64,000 bases of DNA from contig CAKUED010000004.1 in assembly GCA_934646005.1 (NCBI GenBank), positions 77,151 through 141,150 on the forward strand. Direction: 5' to 3'. The position numbers and the translations under genes were made by a program. The stretch is from an uncultured Oscillospiraceae bacterium (GTDB lineage: Bacteria; Bacillota; Clostridia; Oscillospirales; Oscillospiraceae). Under the pieces are notes generated by a model that had not been told where the DNA came from, ran no database searches, and saw only the letters and a list, made by a program, of their open reading frames with translations. The first letter of the stretch is position 1, and every line of letters begins with the position of its first letter. Positions 55,175 through 63,220 of the stretch are shown here, piece after piece.

Positions 55175-56893
55175 ATGGATGCTTTTTTTGAATCGATCGG
55201 CGCGTTCGTGCAGGGCTCGGCATTCTGCACGGGGCTCGCGGAGGCGCTGCGCTTTGTGTTTCCGCTGCTGGCGGGGTTTATTCTGTACTGCTGCGCGCGC
55301 TCGCTGCTGTTTTTTAAGCCGGAGCCCGAAATTTGGGCGTGGCTTGCCGCGCCGAACGGGGAGCGTATCCCGGTCACGCACTGGGAAAATCTGCTCGGGC
55401 GCGCGAAAAACTGCGACGTGGTGCTCGATTATCCGACCATTTCGCGCCAGAACGCGGTACTCACGCGCTATGACGACGGGAGCTGGAGCATTTCCGACGT
55501 CGGCTCGAAGGGCGGCGTCGCCGTCAACGGCGAGAGCGTGTCGATGAGCGTGGTTGATTTTGGCGACCGCATTGCGCTCGGCGGCGTGGAATTTGTGCTC
55601 GTGCCCATCACGCCGGAGCAGGAGCGCATTCAAGCCTCCGTCCGCACGCGTGCGGACACGGGCGAGCACCCGTGGCTCACGCCGGTTTTGCTGACGGTTT
55701 TTCAGCTTTTCGCGCTGCTGACGCTGCTGGCACACGGCGTGAGCGCGGCGCAGGCGCTGCCTGCGATGCTGGGGCTGGTCGTTTTGCAGTGGCTGCTGTT
55801 CGGGCTTTATAAGCTCCTGCGTCGCAGCAGCTTTGAGGTGGAGAGCCTTGCGTTTTTCCTGTGCACGATGGGGCTTTGCGTCATCGCCTCCAGCGACCCG
55901 TCGGCGCTCAAAAAGGAGCTGCTCGCCATCGCGGCGGGCGTGGTGTTTTTCCTCGTGCTGGGGCTGTTTTTGCGGAATCTGGAGCGCGTGAAGCGCGTGC
56001 GCTATCTCGCCGCCGCGTTCGGTATCGCGCTGCTGGCGTTTAACCTCGTGTTCGGCGTGGAGAAATTCGGCGCGAAAAACTGGGTGCAGCTCGGCTCGTT
56101 CTCGTTCCAGCCGTCGGAGCTGGTGAAGATCTGCTTCGTATTCGCGGGCGCGTCTACCTTGCAGCGCCTCATGACGCGGCGCAACCAGTTCCTGTTCATC
56201 GCCTATTCCGCCGCCATTTGCGGCTGCCTTGCGCTGATGAGCGATTTTGGCACTGCCATCATCTTTTTCTGTACGTTCCTCGTCATCGCGTTTCTGCGCT
56301 CCGGCGATTTTGCCACGCTCGCGCTTGCGTGCGCGGGGACGGGCTTTGCGGGCGTGTTCGTCCTGAAGTTCAAGCCCTACGCCATGCGCCGCTTCGCGGG
56401 CTGGGGGCACGTCTGGGAAAATTCACTTACCACGGGCTACCAGCAGACGCGCGCAATGATGTGCATCGCCTCCGGCGGGCTGTTCGGACTCGGCGCGGGG
56501 CGCGGATGGCTCAAATATGTCGGTGCGTCTGACACCGACCTCGTGTTCGCGTTCGTGGGTGAGGAGTGGGGACTGCTCATGTCGCTGCTGATTGTGGCGG
56601 CGCTCGTCATTCTGGTGCTGTTCGTCATCCGTTCGCTGCCGCAGAGCCGCAGCAGCTTTTATTCCATCGGCGCGGCGGCTGCCGCGACCATCCTCATCGT
56701 GCAGGCGATCCTGAACCTGTTCGGTACGGTCGATTTTCTGCCGCTCACGGGCGTTACGTTCCCGTTCGTGTCCAACGGCGGGTCGAGTATGCTCTGCGTG
56801 TGGGGGCTGCTCGCGTTTATCAAGGCGGTCGATACACGCCAGAACGCCAGCTTTGCCATCCGCCTGCCGTCGGGAAAGGAGGCGCGCGCATGA
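55175..56893 (+). CDS. FHA-domain SEDS glycosyltransferase (FtsW/RodA/SpoVE family)
   Basis: A 572-residue membrane protein. One N-terminal transmembrane segment (FVFPLLAGFILYCCARSLLFF) precedes a cytoplasmic FHA domain at residues ~60-145 (LLGRAKNCDVVLDYPTISRQNAVL...SISDVGSKGGVAVNG). Residues ~165-555 are the SEDS polymerase, with GAKNWVQLGSFSFQPSELVKICFVF, GYQQTRAMMCIASGGLFGLGAGRG and DTDLVFAFVGEEWG, and the end LPLTGVTFPFVSNGGSSML. SEDS proteins polymerise lipid II with a class B PBP partner, which is the next, overlapping gene. The FHA phosphothreonine His is replaced by Asn (SRQN instead of SRRH), so phosphopeptide binding may be altered. Regulation by a Ser/Thr kinase is plausible. Confidence 0.9.
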   Translation: MDAFFESIGAFVQGSAFCTGLAEALRFVFPLLAGFILYCCARSLLFFKPEPEIWAWLAAPNGERIPVTHWENLLGRAKNCDVVLDYPTISRQNAVLTRYDDGSWSISDVGSKGGVAVNGESVSMSVVDFGDRIALGGVEFVLVPITPEQERIQASVRTRADTGEHPWLTPVLLTVFQLFALLTLLAHGVSAAQALPAMLGLVVLQWLLFGLYKLLRRSSFEVESLAFFLCTMGLCVIASSDPSALKKELLAIAAGVVFFLVLGLFLRNLERVKRVRYLAAAFGIALLAFNLVFGVEKFGAKNWVQLGSFSFQPSELVKICFVFAGASTLQRLMTRRNQFLFIAYSAAICGCLALMSDFGTAIIFFCTFLVIAFLRSGDFATLALACAGTGFAGVFVLKFKPYAMRRFAGWGHVWENSLTTGYQQTRAMMCIASGGLFGLGAGRGWLKYVGASDTDLVFAFVGEEWGLLMSLLIVAALVILVLFVIRSLPQSRSSFYSIGAAAAATILIVQAILNLFGTVDFLPLTGVTFPFVSNGGSSMLCVWGLLAFIKAVDTRQNASFAIRLPSGKEARA

Positions 56894-58257
56894 AGAAAAT
56901 TTCCGCACGGCGCATTTTCCTGCTCGTCCTCACCGCGATCCTCGCGCTCGGCGCGCTGGTGTTTTTCGGCGAATATTTCATCTGCGCCGACCGTTGGGTC
57001 GCGTTTTCCGGCAGCCCGCACCTGTATACCGGCGCGAACCTCAACTGCGGCGTCGTGACCGACAGCAGCGGGGAAGCGCTGCTCGACACCCGTCAGGGGC
57101 GGACGTACAGCAGCGACGCCGAGACGCGCAAGGCGTTTTTGCACCTGCTGGGCGACCGCGGCGGCTATATCTCCGCGCCCATGCTCGGTGCGTATGCCGA
57201 GCGCATGATCGGCTATAACAAATTCACCGGGCTTTACGGCGCGCAGACCGGCGGTGCGGTCACAGAGCTGACCGTCAGTGCCGCGGCGCAGCGCGCCGCC
57301 ATGCAGGCGCTGGACGGCTATCGCGGCACGATCGGCGTATATAACTACAAAACCGGCGAAATTCTCTGCGCCGTGTCCTCGCCGAGCTACGATCCCGACA
57401 ACGTCCCGGACGTGGCGGGTGACGAGACGGGCAGCTACGAAGGAGTTTATGTAAACCGATTCTTTGATGTCACCTACACGCCGGGCTCGATTTTCAAGCT
57501 CGTCACGAGCGTCGCTGCCATCGACACCATTTCGGATATTTACCAGCAGACCTTCACCTGCACCGGCAGGCAGATCATCGGCGGGCAGGAGGTCATTTGC
57601 AGCGGCGTACATGGGCAGATCAACTTTTCCGAGGGTCTGGCGCACTCGTGCAATATCGTGTTCGGCAACATCGCCGAGCAGCTCGGCGCAAAAACGTTGG
57701 AGCGCTACGCGCGCAGGCTGGGGCTGGGCGAGTCGTTTGACTGCGCGGGCTACCATACGAAAGCGGGCAGCGTCGATCTTTCCAAGGCGGACGCAGGCGA
57801 CACCGCGTGGGCGGGCATCGGGCAGTATTCCATCGAGGTCAACCCCGACGCCTATATGCGCTTTATGGGCATTCTCGGCGGTGGTGGCGAGGCGGCAGAG
57901 CCGTATCTGGTGCAGTCCATCACCGAGGGCGACAAGACGCTCTACAGCGCGCAGCGCACCTCGACCGGGCAGCTTGCAAGCTCCACGGCGGCAGAAAAAA
58001 TGGCGACGATGATGCACTATAACGTCGTGACGGTTTACGGCACGGAGCGCTTCCCGCCGTATTACGTCTGCGCGAAATCCGGCACGGCGGAGCAGGAGGG
58101 CAAGCCCGCCCACGCGACGTTCGCGGGCTTTATCAAAGACGACGATTATCCGCTGGCGTTCGTGGTATTTGTGGAGAACGCGGGCGCGGGCAGCGCCGTC
58201 GCCGCCCCCATGGCGGGGCAGGTTTTAAGCGCCTGTATCGAAGCAATGCAGAAATAG
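56890..58257 (+). CDS. Penicillin-binding protein, class B transpeptidase
   Basis: A 455-residue membrane-anchored D,D-transpeptidase. A single N-terminal transmembrane segment (RRIFLLVLTAILALGALVFF) is followed by a short dimerisation-like region and the transpeptidase domain. The catalytic Ser200 is in SIFK, the SxN motif is SCN within GLAHSCNIV, and KSGT is at about 396-399. It resembles PbpA/FtsI-type proteins of the short clostridial and actinobacterial kind. The ATG overlaps the SEDS stop by 4 bp, so the glycosyltransferase and transpeptidase are made together. A role in elongation, division or spore cortex cannot be decided from sequence. Confidence 0.92.
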   Translation: MKKISARRIFLLVLTAILALGALVFFGEYFICADRWVAFSGSPHLYTGANLNCGVVTDSSGEALLDTRQGRTYSSDAETRKAFLHLLGDRGGYISAPMLGAYAERMIGYNKFTGLYGAQTGGAVTELTVSAAAQRAAMQALDGYRGTIGVYNYKTGEILCAVSSPSYDPDNVPDVAGDETGSYEGVYVNRFFDVTYTPGSIFKLVTSVAAIDTISDIYQQTFTCTGRQIIGGQEVICSGVHGQINFSEGLAHSCNIVFGNIAEQLGAKTLERYARRLGLGESFDCAGYHTKAGSVDLSKADAGDTAWAGIGQYSIEVNPDAYMRFMGILGGGGEAAEPYLVQSITEGDKTLYSAQRTSTGQLASSTAAEKMATMMHYNVVTVYGTERFPPYYVCAKSGTAEQEGKPAHATFAGFIKDDDYPLAFVVFVENAGAGSAVAAPMAGQVLSACIEAMQK

Positions 58258-58269
58258 TTTGGAAAAGAC

Positions 58270-58298
58270 TTGACATTCGCCGTTTGATTGTGTAGAAT
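58270..58298 (+). promoter_or_regulatory. Promoter of tRNA-Ser
   Basis: TTGACA (58270-58275), 17-bp spacer and TAGAAT (58293-58298), about 40 bp before the tRNA. Confidence 0.85.
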
Positions 58299-58338
58299 AA
58301 TCGAGCTGTTTCGGAAATGACAGAAACGGTGATGCCAT

Positions 58339-58430
58339 GGAGTGGTATCGAAGCGGTCATAACGAGCACGACTGGAAATCGTGTGACGGTCAAAAGCCGT
58401 CCGAGGGTTCGAATCCCTCCCACTCCGCCA
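58339..58430 (+). tRNA. tRNA-Ser (anticodon GGA)
   Basis: Acceptor stem GGAGTGG (58339-58345) pairs with CCACTCC (58420-58426), followed by discriminator G and encoded CCA. The anticodon stem CACGA/TCGTG encloses CTGGAAA with anticodon GGA at 58374-58376. The long variable arm (GACGGTCAAAAGCCGTC) and GGTTCGAATCC T arm confirm a class II serine tRNA reading UCC and UCU. Confidence 0.97.
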
Positions 58431-58432
58431 AA

Positions 58433-58471
58433 AAATCAGCTCGCCCAGTAGGGCGGGCTGATTTTTTTTGG
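58433..58471 (+). terminator. Terminator of tRNA-Ser
   Basis: A long stem with one mismatch (AAATCAGCTCGCCC paired with GGGCGGGCTGATTT around AGTA) followed by a run of eight T, just after the CCA end. Confidence 0.92.
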
Positions 58472-58594
58472 GGGGAGGTAAGAGGTAGCAGGGAAGAGTG
58501 AAAAGGTAAAAGCGTTCATAGGGCAGGGTGCGCTCTGTATTTTAAATCTTCACATTTCTTCACAATTCCGAAATGCGCCATTTTGGGAAATATG

Positions 58595-58603
58595 TGCTAT
58601 ACT
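58595..58603 (+). promoter_or_regulatory. Extended -10 promoter element before the TVP38-type gene
   Basis: TGCTATACT matches an extended -10 (TGnTATAAT) 28 bp before the ATG. No good -35 hexamer is seen at 16-18 bp. The rest of the ~160-bp gap shows nothing else that I can name. Confidence 0.45.
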
Positions 58604-58631
58604 GTGCTCATACAGTAAAGGCAGGGTCGGT

Positions 58632-59393
58632 ATGAAGCAGAAGAGACAGAAACACGAGCTTACACGGCGGGAGCAGAAGGGGCTGGGGATCGCGGCGATC
58701 GTCATTGCGGTGGCTGCCATCGTGCTCATCAGCGTGTTCGCGGGCATTCCGCTGGTCAAATTCGCGTCCGAGCCGGAGAAATTCCGCGCGTGGATCGACG
58801 AGACAGGCATCTGGGGGCGGCTGGCGTTCATTGGCATGACGATCTTGCAGATCATCATCGCGCTGCTGCCTGGCGAGCCGTTTGAGCTCGCGGCGGGGTA
58901 CGCCTTCGGCGCGGTGGAGGGGACGATCCTGTGCATCCTCGCCTCGACGCTTGGGAGCGTGCTCGTGTTCTGGCTGGTGCGCAAATACGGCGTGCGGCTG
59001 GTGGAGATCTTCTTTTCGGAGGAAAAGCTGCGCTCCATCAAGTTCCTCAAAACGTCGTCCAAGCGCGATTTTCTGTTTCTGGTGATCTTCATGATCCCCG
59101 GCACGCCCAAGGATCTGCTGTGTTATTTTGCGGGTCTGACGGATATGCCGTTTTCGCTGTGGCTGATGATCTGCTCGCTGGGGCGCATCCCGTCCATTGT
59201 GACGTCCACAGTCGGCGGCAGCGCGCTCGGCTCAAAGAACTACACAGCGGCGATCATTGTGTTTGCTGCAACGCTGCTGGTGAGCGGATTGGGTCTGCTG
59301 GTGTATGACCGGATCTGCAAGCGGCACGCGCAAAAAGAATCGGAAAACGACCCCGCGCCGGACGCGCGGGAGGATGGGAGAGAAGAGAAATGA
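58632..59393 (+). CDS. TVP38/TMEM64 family (VTT domain) membrane protein
   Basis: A 253-residue membrane protein with five to six hydrophobic segments. The VTT/SNARE-associated core is recognised by LLPGEPFELAAGYAFGAVEGTILCILASTLGSVLVFWLVRKYG and the loop FMIPGTPKDLLCYFAGLTDMPF. Relatives (DedA/YdjX-type) are implicated in lipid flipping and membrane homeostasis. The cytoplasmic tail is highly charged. Its stop overlaps the ATG of the next gene by 4 bp, so the two membrane proteins are co-made. Confidence 0.9.
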   Translation: MKQKRQKHELTRREQKGLGIAAIVIAVAAIVLISVFAGIPLVKFASEPEKFRAWIDETGIWGRLAFIGMTILQIIIALLPGEPFELAAGYAFGAVEGTILCILASTLGSVLVFWLVRKYGVRLVEIFFSEEKLRSIKFLKTSSKRDFLFLVIFMIPGTPKDLLCYFAGLTDMPFSLWLMICSLGRIPSIVTSTVGGSALGSKNYTAAIIVFAATLLVSGLGLLVYDRICKRHAQKESENDPAPDAREDGREEK

Positions 59394-60517
59394 AACGGTC
59401 TATAAAACGGAAATTTGTATGTCTGCTGCTGAGCATCTTTCTGCTGGCGGCGCTGAGTGTGAGCGCCCTGGCCGCTGAACCCGGCAGCGCGTTCCTCGCG
59501 GGCAGCGACGTGCGCGCGAACGCAAACGTGGAGGGCATTTTGTTTGCGGCGGGCTATCACGTTGAGCAGACGAGCGTGAGCGAATACGCGTTTCTCGCCG
59601 GTGAGACCGTGCGCTTTGACGGCGCTGCGGTCAACGATATTTTTGCCGCGGGCAACGACGTGACGATCAACGGCGAGGTCGCGCGCGATGTGTACGCGGC
59701 GGGCAACTCCGTGCGCATCGCCGGTGTGGTCGGGCGCAAGCTGTTCGTCTCTGGCAGCAGCGTGCAGATCAGTGGTCAGATCGGCGGCGACGTGTACATC
59801 AACGCCGGGCGGATCGAGATCACGCCCAGCGCCGTCATCGGCGGCACGCTGCGCTACAACAGCTCCGCCACCGTCTCCGCCGCGCCGGAGGTCTACGACC
59901 GCGCGGAGGTGTATGAGGACAAGACCGAGCCGCAGCCGACGCCCGCGCAAAAGCTCGGCAGCAAGGTGCTTGACCGCGTGCTCGGCTTTGCGGGTGTGGT
60001 GGCGCTGGCGTTCGTGCTGCTGTGGCTGACGCCGCTGTGGGGCTGTCTGGACAAAAAATACTCCGGCGCGCCGTTTGCAAAATTCGCAAAAGCCTTCGGC
60101 ATTGGCTTTGCCGTGCTCGTGGGCGTGCCGGTCGCGTTCATCATCCTGCTCATCACGCGCGTCGGCTTGCGGCTGGCGTTCGTGCTGCTGATGGTCTACA
60201 TCGCGGCGCTGCTGGCGTCGCCGGTCATCCTCGGCTTCTTCCTCGGCAAGCTCTTCTGGCGCGATCTTTGTAAGCGCAAGGCGTGCATTGCGGCGGAGCT
60301 GCCCATCGGCATTGCCATCTGGGCGATCCTCTTGTGCATCCCGGTGCTGTCGTTCGCGGTCAACTTTGTGTGCGCGCCGCTGGGGCTGGGCGTTGTGACG
60401 CTGCTGCTCGGTCGCGGCAGGAAAAAGCCGTGCGCGCAGCCGGTCGAGCCGCTGACGCTGCCTGAAACGCCCGCGCCGGACACTTCGGTGAAGGACGCGG
60501 AACAGCCTGAAGCATAA
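59390..60517 (+). CDS. Exported bactofilin-like beta-solenoid membrane protein
   Basis: A 375-residue protein. Residues 1-29 form a signal peptide ending ALA-AE. Residues ~30-165 contain short repeating strands (AFLAGETVRFDGAAVNDIFAAGNDVTINGEVARDVYAAGNSVRIAGVV) typical of the polymer-forming bactofilin/DUF583 solenoid, here placed outside the membrane. After a proline-rich linker come four hydrophobic segments (residues ~195-330) and an acidic/proline-rich tail. Canonical bactofilins are cytoplasmic cytoskeletal filaments, so an exported solenoid fused to membrane helices is a distinct class. It is translationally coupled to the TVP38 gene. Function unknown. Confidence 0.8.
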   Translation: MKRSIKRKFVCLLLSIFLLAALSVSALAAEPGSAFLAGSDVRANANVEGILFAAGYHVEQTSVSEYAFLAGETVRFDGAAVNDIFAAGNDVTINGEVARDVYAAGNSVRIAGVVGRKLFVSGSSVQISGQIGGDVYINAGRIEITPSAVIGGTLRYNSSATVSAAPEVYDRAEVYEDKTEPQPTPAQKLGSKVLDRVLGFAGVVALAFVLLWLTPLWGCLDKKYSGAPFAKFAKAFGIGFAVLVGVPVAFIILLITRVGLRLAFVLLMVYIAALLASPVILGFFLGKLFWRDLCKRKACIAAELPIGIAIWAILLCIPVLSFAVNFVCAPLGLGVVTLLLGRGRKKPCAQPVEPLTLPETPAPDTSVKDAEQPEA

Positions 60518-60532
60518 CGAATACAACCCACA

Positions 60533-60567
60533 GGAGGGAGTGCATTTGCACTCCCTCCGTTTTTTTG
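60533..60567 (+). terminator. Terminator after the bactofilin-like gene
   Basis: A 12-bp perfect stem GGAGGGAGTGCA with its complement around a TTT-containing loop, followed by GTTTTTTT. Confidence 0.93.
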
Positions 60568-60625
60568 ACGGAAAAACGCACAAAGAGGGCGGTAGGGAAG
60601 CAGACAGTTTTGTCGAAAAAAACAG

Positions 60626-60654
60626 TTGACTTTGCGTATTTAAAGCGGTATATT
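60626..60654 (+). promoter_or_regulatory. Promoter of the 36-residue gene
   Basis: TTGACT (60626-60631), 17-bp spacer and TATATT (60649-60654), 45 bp before the small ATG. Confidence 0.8.
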
Positions 60655-60699
60655 GGGAAACAACAAAGGCAGCCGTGACTCGGCGGAAAGGAGCGCACC

Positions 60700-60810
60700 A
60701 TGGATCGCAAGAATCAGACCTTCAGCTTTTACATGATTACCGGCATGGCGCGCTTTTATTTTGCGGGCTATTATTTTGGCGTGCAGAAAAGTGAACAGTG
60801 TGGCTGCTGA
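60700..60810 (+). CDS. 36-residue small protein, monocistronic
   Basis: The frame starts MDRKNQTFSFYMITGMARFY and ends with GVQKSEQCGC. A promoter (60626), GAAAGGAG ribosome site nine bases before the ATG, and a terminator right after (60834-60869) make a complete transcription unit around it. The middle is very aromatic (five Phe and four Tyr in 20 residues) and could lie on a membrane as an amphipathic helix; the Cys-Gly-Cys tail could bind a metal. I do not recognise a family. It is shorter than usual gene-calling cutoffs. Confidence 0.65.
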   Translation: MDRKNQTFSFYMITGMARFYFAGYYFGVQKSEQCGC

Positions 60811-60833
60811 CCGGCGTTTTCTTCCGTTATATG

Positions 60834-60869
60834 AAGGAGGCTCTGTTCCGCGGACAGTGCCTCCTTTTT
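60834..60869 (+). terminator. Terminator of the 36-residue gene
   Basis: Stem AAGGAGGC (60834-60841) with GCCTCCTT (60859-60866) plus an inner CTGT/ACAG extension, followed by further T residues. Confidence 0.8.
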
Positions 60870-60932
60870 ATGTTTGGCATCCCCGCACAATTGCGCCTTC
60901 GCGCTTCGGCGGATCTTTTCCGCCAATGCTGC

Positions 60933-60980
60933 GGTTTGAAAAACGCGAAATACACAAAGTATTCCTGCGTTTTCCAAACC
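60933..60980 (+). other. Structured leader upstream of the TrpX-type gene
   Basis: Arms 60933-60946 and 60967-60980 pair in 13 of 14 positions, with an inner AATAC/GTATT stem. A second hairpin TCGCCGA/TCGGCGA lies at about 61001-61020. These two occupy most of the ~210-bp gap before the substrate-binding protein; there is no T tract after either, and no match to a riboswitch class that I know. Both could be regulatory or leftover repeat DNA. Confidence 0.45.
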
Positions 60981-61082
60981 TTGCCTTGACGAAAAATCTC
61001 TCGCCGAATCTGCTCGGCGAATTGCGCGGTGAAGCCATTGTAAATTACCATGCACAGCGAAATGAAAAAGGAGCGATCTACG

Positions 61083-62123
61083 ATGAAAAAGAAAATCCTT
61101 GCCCTGATCCTGGCGTGCGCCATGATCCTGGCGCTTGCCGCGTGCTCCGGCAGCGCGAACACCGAGCAGCCCGCCGCTGAGAATACGGCGTCCGACGCGG
61201 CGGAAGCGCCCGCCGCCTCCGAAGAAACTGCGGCTTCTGCAGAAGGCAAGACCTATACCGTCGGCGTGTGCCAGCTCGTGCAGCATGAGGCGCTCGACGC
61301 CGCCACACAGGGCTTCTGCGACGCCCTGACCGAGGCTCTGGGCGACGCCGTGACCATCGACGTTCAGAATGCCTCCGGCGACAGCGTCAACTGCGGCACG
61401 ATCGTCAACGGCTTTGTCTCCAAGAATGTGGACCTTATCATGGCAAACGCGACCCCGGCGCTGACGGCGGCGGCCTCCGCCACGGCGGACATCCCCATCC
61501 TCGGCACGTCCATCACCGCCTACGGCGTGGCGCTGGACATCGCGGACTTTAGCGGCACGGTCGGCGGCAACATCTCCGGCACGTCCGATCTGGCTGACCT
61601 GAGCGCGCAGGCACAGATGATCCTCGACTGGTTCCCCGAAACGCAGAAGGTCGGTCTGCTGTTCTGCTCCGCCGAGCCGAACTCCCGCTATCAGATCGAA
61701 GAGGTCGCCAAGTACCTCGCGGACAAGGGCGTTGAGACCGAAGAGTTCGCCTTCACCGACACGAACGACGTCGCCTCCGTTACGCAGTCCGCTGCCGACT
61801 ACTCCGACGTTGTGTACATCCCCACCGATAACACCGCCGCTGCGAACACCGAAGCCATCGGCAACGTGCTCATCCCGGCAGGCGTTCCCGCGATCTGCGG
61901 CGAAGAGGGCATCTGCCGCGGCTGCGGCGTGGCGACGCTGTCCATCAGCTACTACGACCTCGGCGTGACCACCGGCAAGATGGCCGCCAAGATCCTCACC
62001 GGCGAGGCGAACATCTCCGAAATGCCGGTCGAGTTCACCGACGCGACCCCGAAGTACAACCCCTCCGTCTGTGAGCAGCTCGGCATCACGCCGCTCGAGG
62101 GCTACGAGGCGATCGAGGGATAA
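61083..62123 (+). CDS. ABC transporter substrate-binding lipoprotein, TrpX type
   Basis: A 346-residue lipoprotein with lipobox LAAC at Cys21 and a Glu/Ala/Ser linker. The mature part matches the ABC_sub_bind family (VGVCQLVQHEALDAATQGFCDAL, then NGFVSKNVDLIMANATPAL, ILGTSITAYGVAL and CSAEPNSRYQIEEV), whose characterised members bind aromatic amino acids (TrpX). AAAGGAG precedes the ATG at 61083. It is followed by a hairpin and then permease and ATPase genes. The ligand is not certain; no tryptophan T-box is seen upstream. Confidence 0.88.
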   Translation: MKKKILALILACAMILALAACSGSANTEQPAAENTASDAAEAPAASEETAASAEGKTYTVGVCQLVQHEALDAATQGFCDALTEALGDAVTIDVQNASGDSVNCGTIVNGFVSKNVDLIMANATPALTAAASATADIPILGTSITAYGVALDIADFSGTVGGNISGTSDLADLSAQAQMILDWFPETQKVGLLFCSAEPNSRYQIEEVAKYLADKGVETEEFAFTDTNDVASVTQSAADYSDVVYIPTDNTAAANTEAIGNVLIPAGVPAICGEEGICRGCGVATLSISYYDLGVTTGKMAAKILTGEANISEMPVEFTDATPKYNPSVCEQLGITPLEGYEAIEG

Positions 62124-62153
62124 GCTCCCGCAGAGGATCAAGCTGTTATGCGC

Positions 62154-62185
62154 GGCAGGCGCGCGGAAGATTCCGCGCGCCTGCC
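62154..62185 (+). other. Strong hairpin after the binding-protein gene
   Basis: A 14-bp GC-rich stem (62154-62167 with 62172-62185) with no T tract lies between binding protein and permease. A second, weaker stem pairs GGCTTG near 62199 with CAAGCC near 62250. They probably stabilise the binding-protein mRNA. Confidence 0.6.
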
Positions 62186-62272
62186 CGACAAAAACCGGCT
62201 TGACTCTGCCATCGGCAGACAGACATCCGGGTGTCTTTCGATGGCAGGTCCAAGCCGAAAAGGAGAATAAAG

Positions 62273-63220
62273 ATGAGTTTCCTTTCCGCACTGTTTAACT
62301 CCATGCCCGGCGCGGTGGCGCAGGGGCTGATCTGGGGACTGATGGCGATCGGCGTTTACATCACGTTCCGCATTCTGGACGTCGCCGACCTGACGGTGGA
62401 CGGCTCGATCGCGACCGGCGGCGCAGTCGCCGTCATGCTCATCCGCGGCGGCTGCAATCCCGTCGTCGCGCTGCTGGCGGCGTTTGCCGCGGGGATGCTG
62501 GCTGGCTTTGTGACGGGTATGTTCCACACCCGCTGCGGCATTCCCGCCATCCTGTCCGGCATTCTGACGCAGCTCGCGCTGTATTCCATCAACCTGCGCA
62601 TTATGGACAGCAAGGCAAATCAGGCGGTGGGCGTTGATAAGTACAGGCTCATCGTTTCACAGCGCTATGTGCGTGAGTTTTCCAACCTCAAGGACATTTT
62701 GCTTAAAAACCCGCTGCCGCTGCTGCTGGTGCTCACCGCCGTCATCATCGCGGTGCTCTACTGGTTCTTCGGCACGGAAAAGGGCAGCGCGCTGCGCGCC
62801 ACCGGCTCGAATCCCAATATGGCGCGTGCGCAGGGCATCAACACAAACTCCAACATCGTGCTGGGCTTGATGCTCTCCAACGGTCTGGTCGCGCTGTCCG
62901 GCGCGCTGCTGGCGCAGTTCCAGGGCGCGTCCGACGTGAACATGGGGCGCGGCGCGATCGTCATCGGTCTTGCCGCCGTCATCATCGGCGAGGTCGTGTT
63001 CGGAAAGCTCTTCCGCAACTTTGCGCTCAAGCTGCTCGCCGTGTCCATCGGAGCGGTGCTCTATTATATCGTGCTTCAGATCGTCTTGCAGCTCGGTCTC
63101 AATACCAACGACCTCAAGCTCATCACGGCGCTGATCGTGGCGCTGTTCCTGTCCGTTCCGTACTGGAAGGGCAAGGTGTTCCGCGCCAAGGCGCAGAAGG
63201 GAGGCGCGCGTCATGCTTGA
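62273..63220 (+). CDS. ABC transporter permease, TrpY type
   Basis: A 315-residue membrane protein of the branched-chain amino acid permease superfamily with about eight hydrophobic segments. The start FNSMPGAVAQGLIWGLMAIGVYITFRILDVADLTVDGS matches TrpY-like permeases, and GSALRATGSNPNMARAQGINT is the cytoplasmic coupling loop. AAAAGGAG precedes the ATG at 62273. Its stop overlaps the ATPase gene by 8 bp. Confidence 0.92.
   Translation: MSFLSALFNSMPGAVAQGLIWGLMAIGVYITFRILDVADLTVDGSIATGGAVAVMLIRGGCNPVVALLAAFAAGMLAGFVTGMFHTRCGIPAILSGILTQLALYSINLRIMDSKANQAVGVDKYRLIVSQRYVREFSNLKDILLKNPLPLLLVLTAVIIAVLYWFFGTEKGSALRATGSNPNMARAQGINTNSNIVLGLMLSNGLVALSGALLAQFQGASDVNMGRGAIVIGLAAVIIGEVVFGKLFRNFALKLLAVSIGAVLYYIVLQIVLQLGLNTNDLKLITALIVALFLSVPYWKGKVFRAKAQKGGARHA

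Noticed and set aside
62124..62272. Possible riboswitch between the TrpX-type and TrpY-type genes
   Set aside because: The gap is simply two GC-rich stems after a binding-protein gene. This is typical of mRNA-stabilising hairpins, with no conserved aptamer sequence visible.
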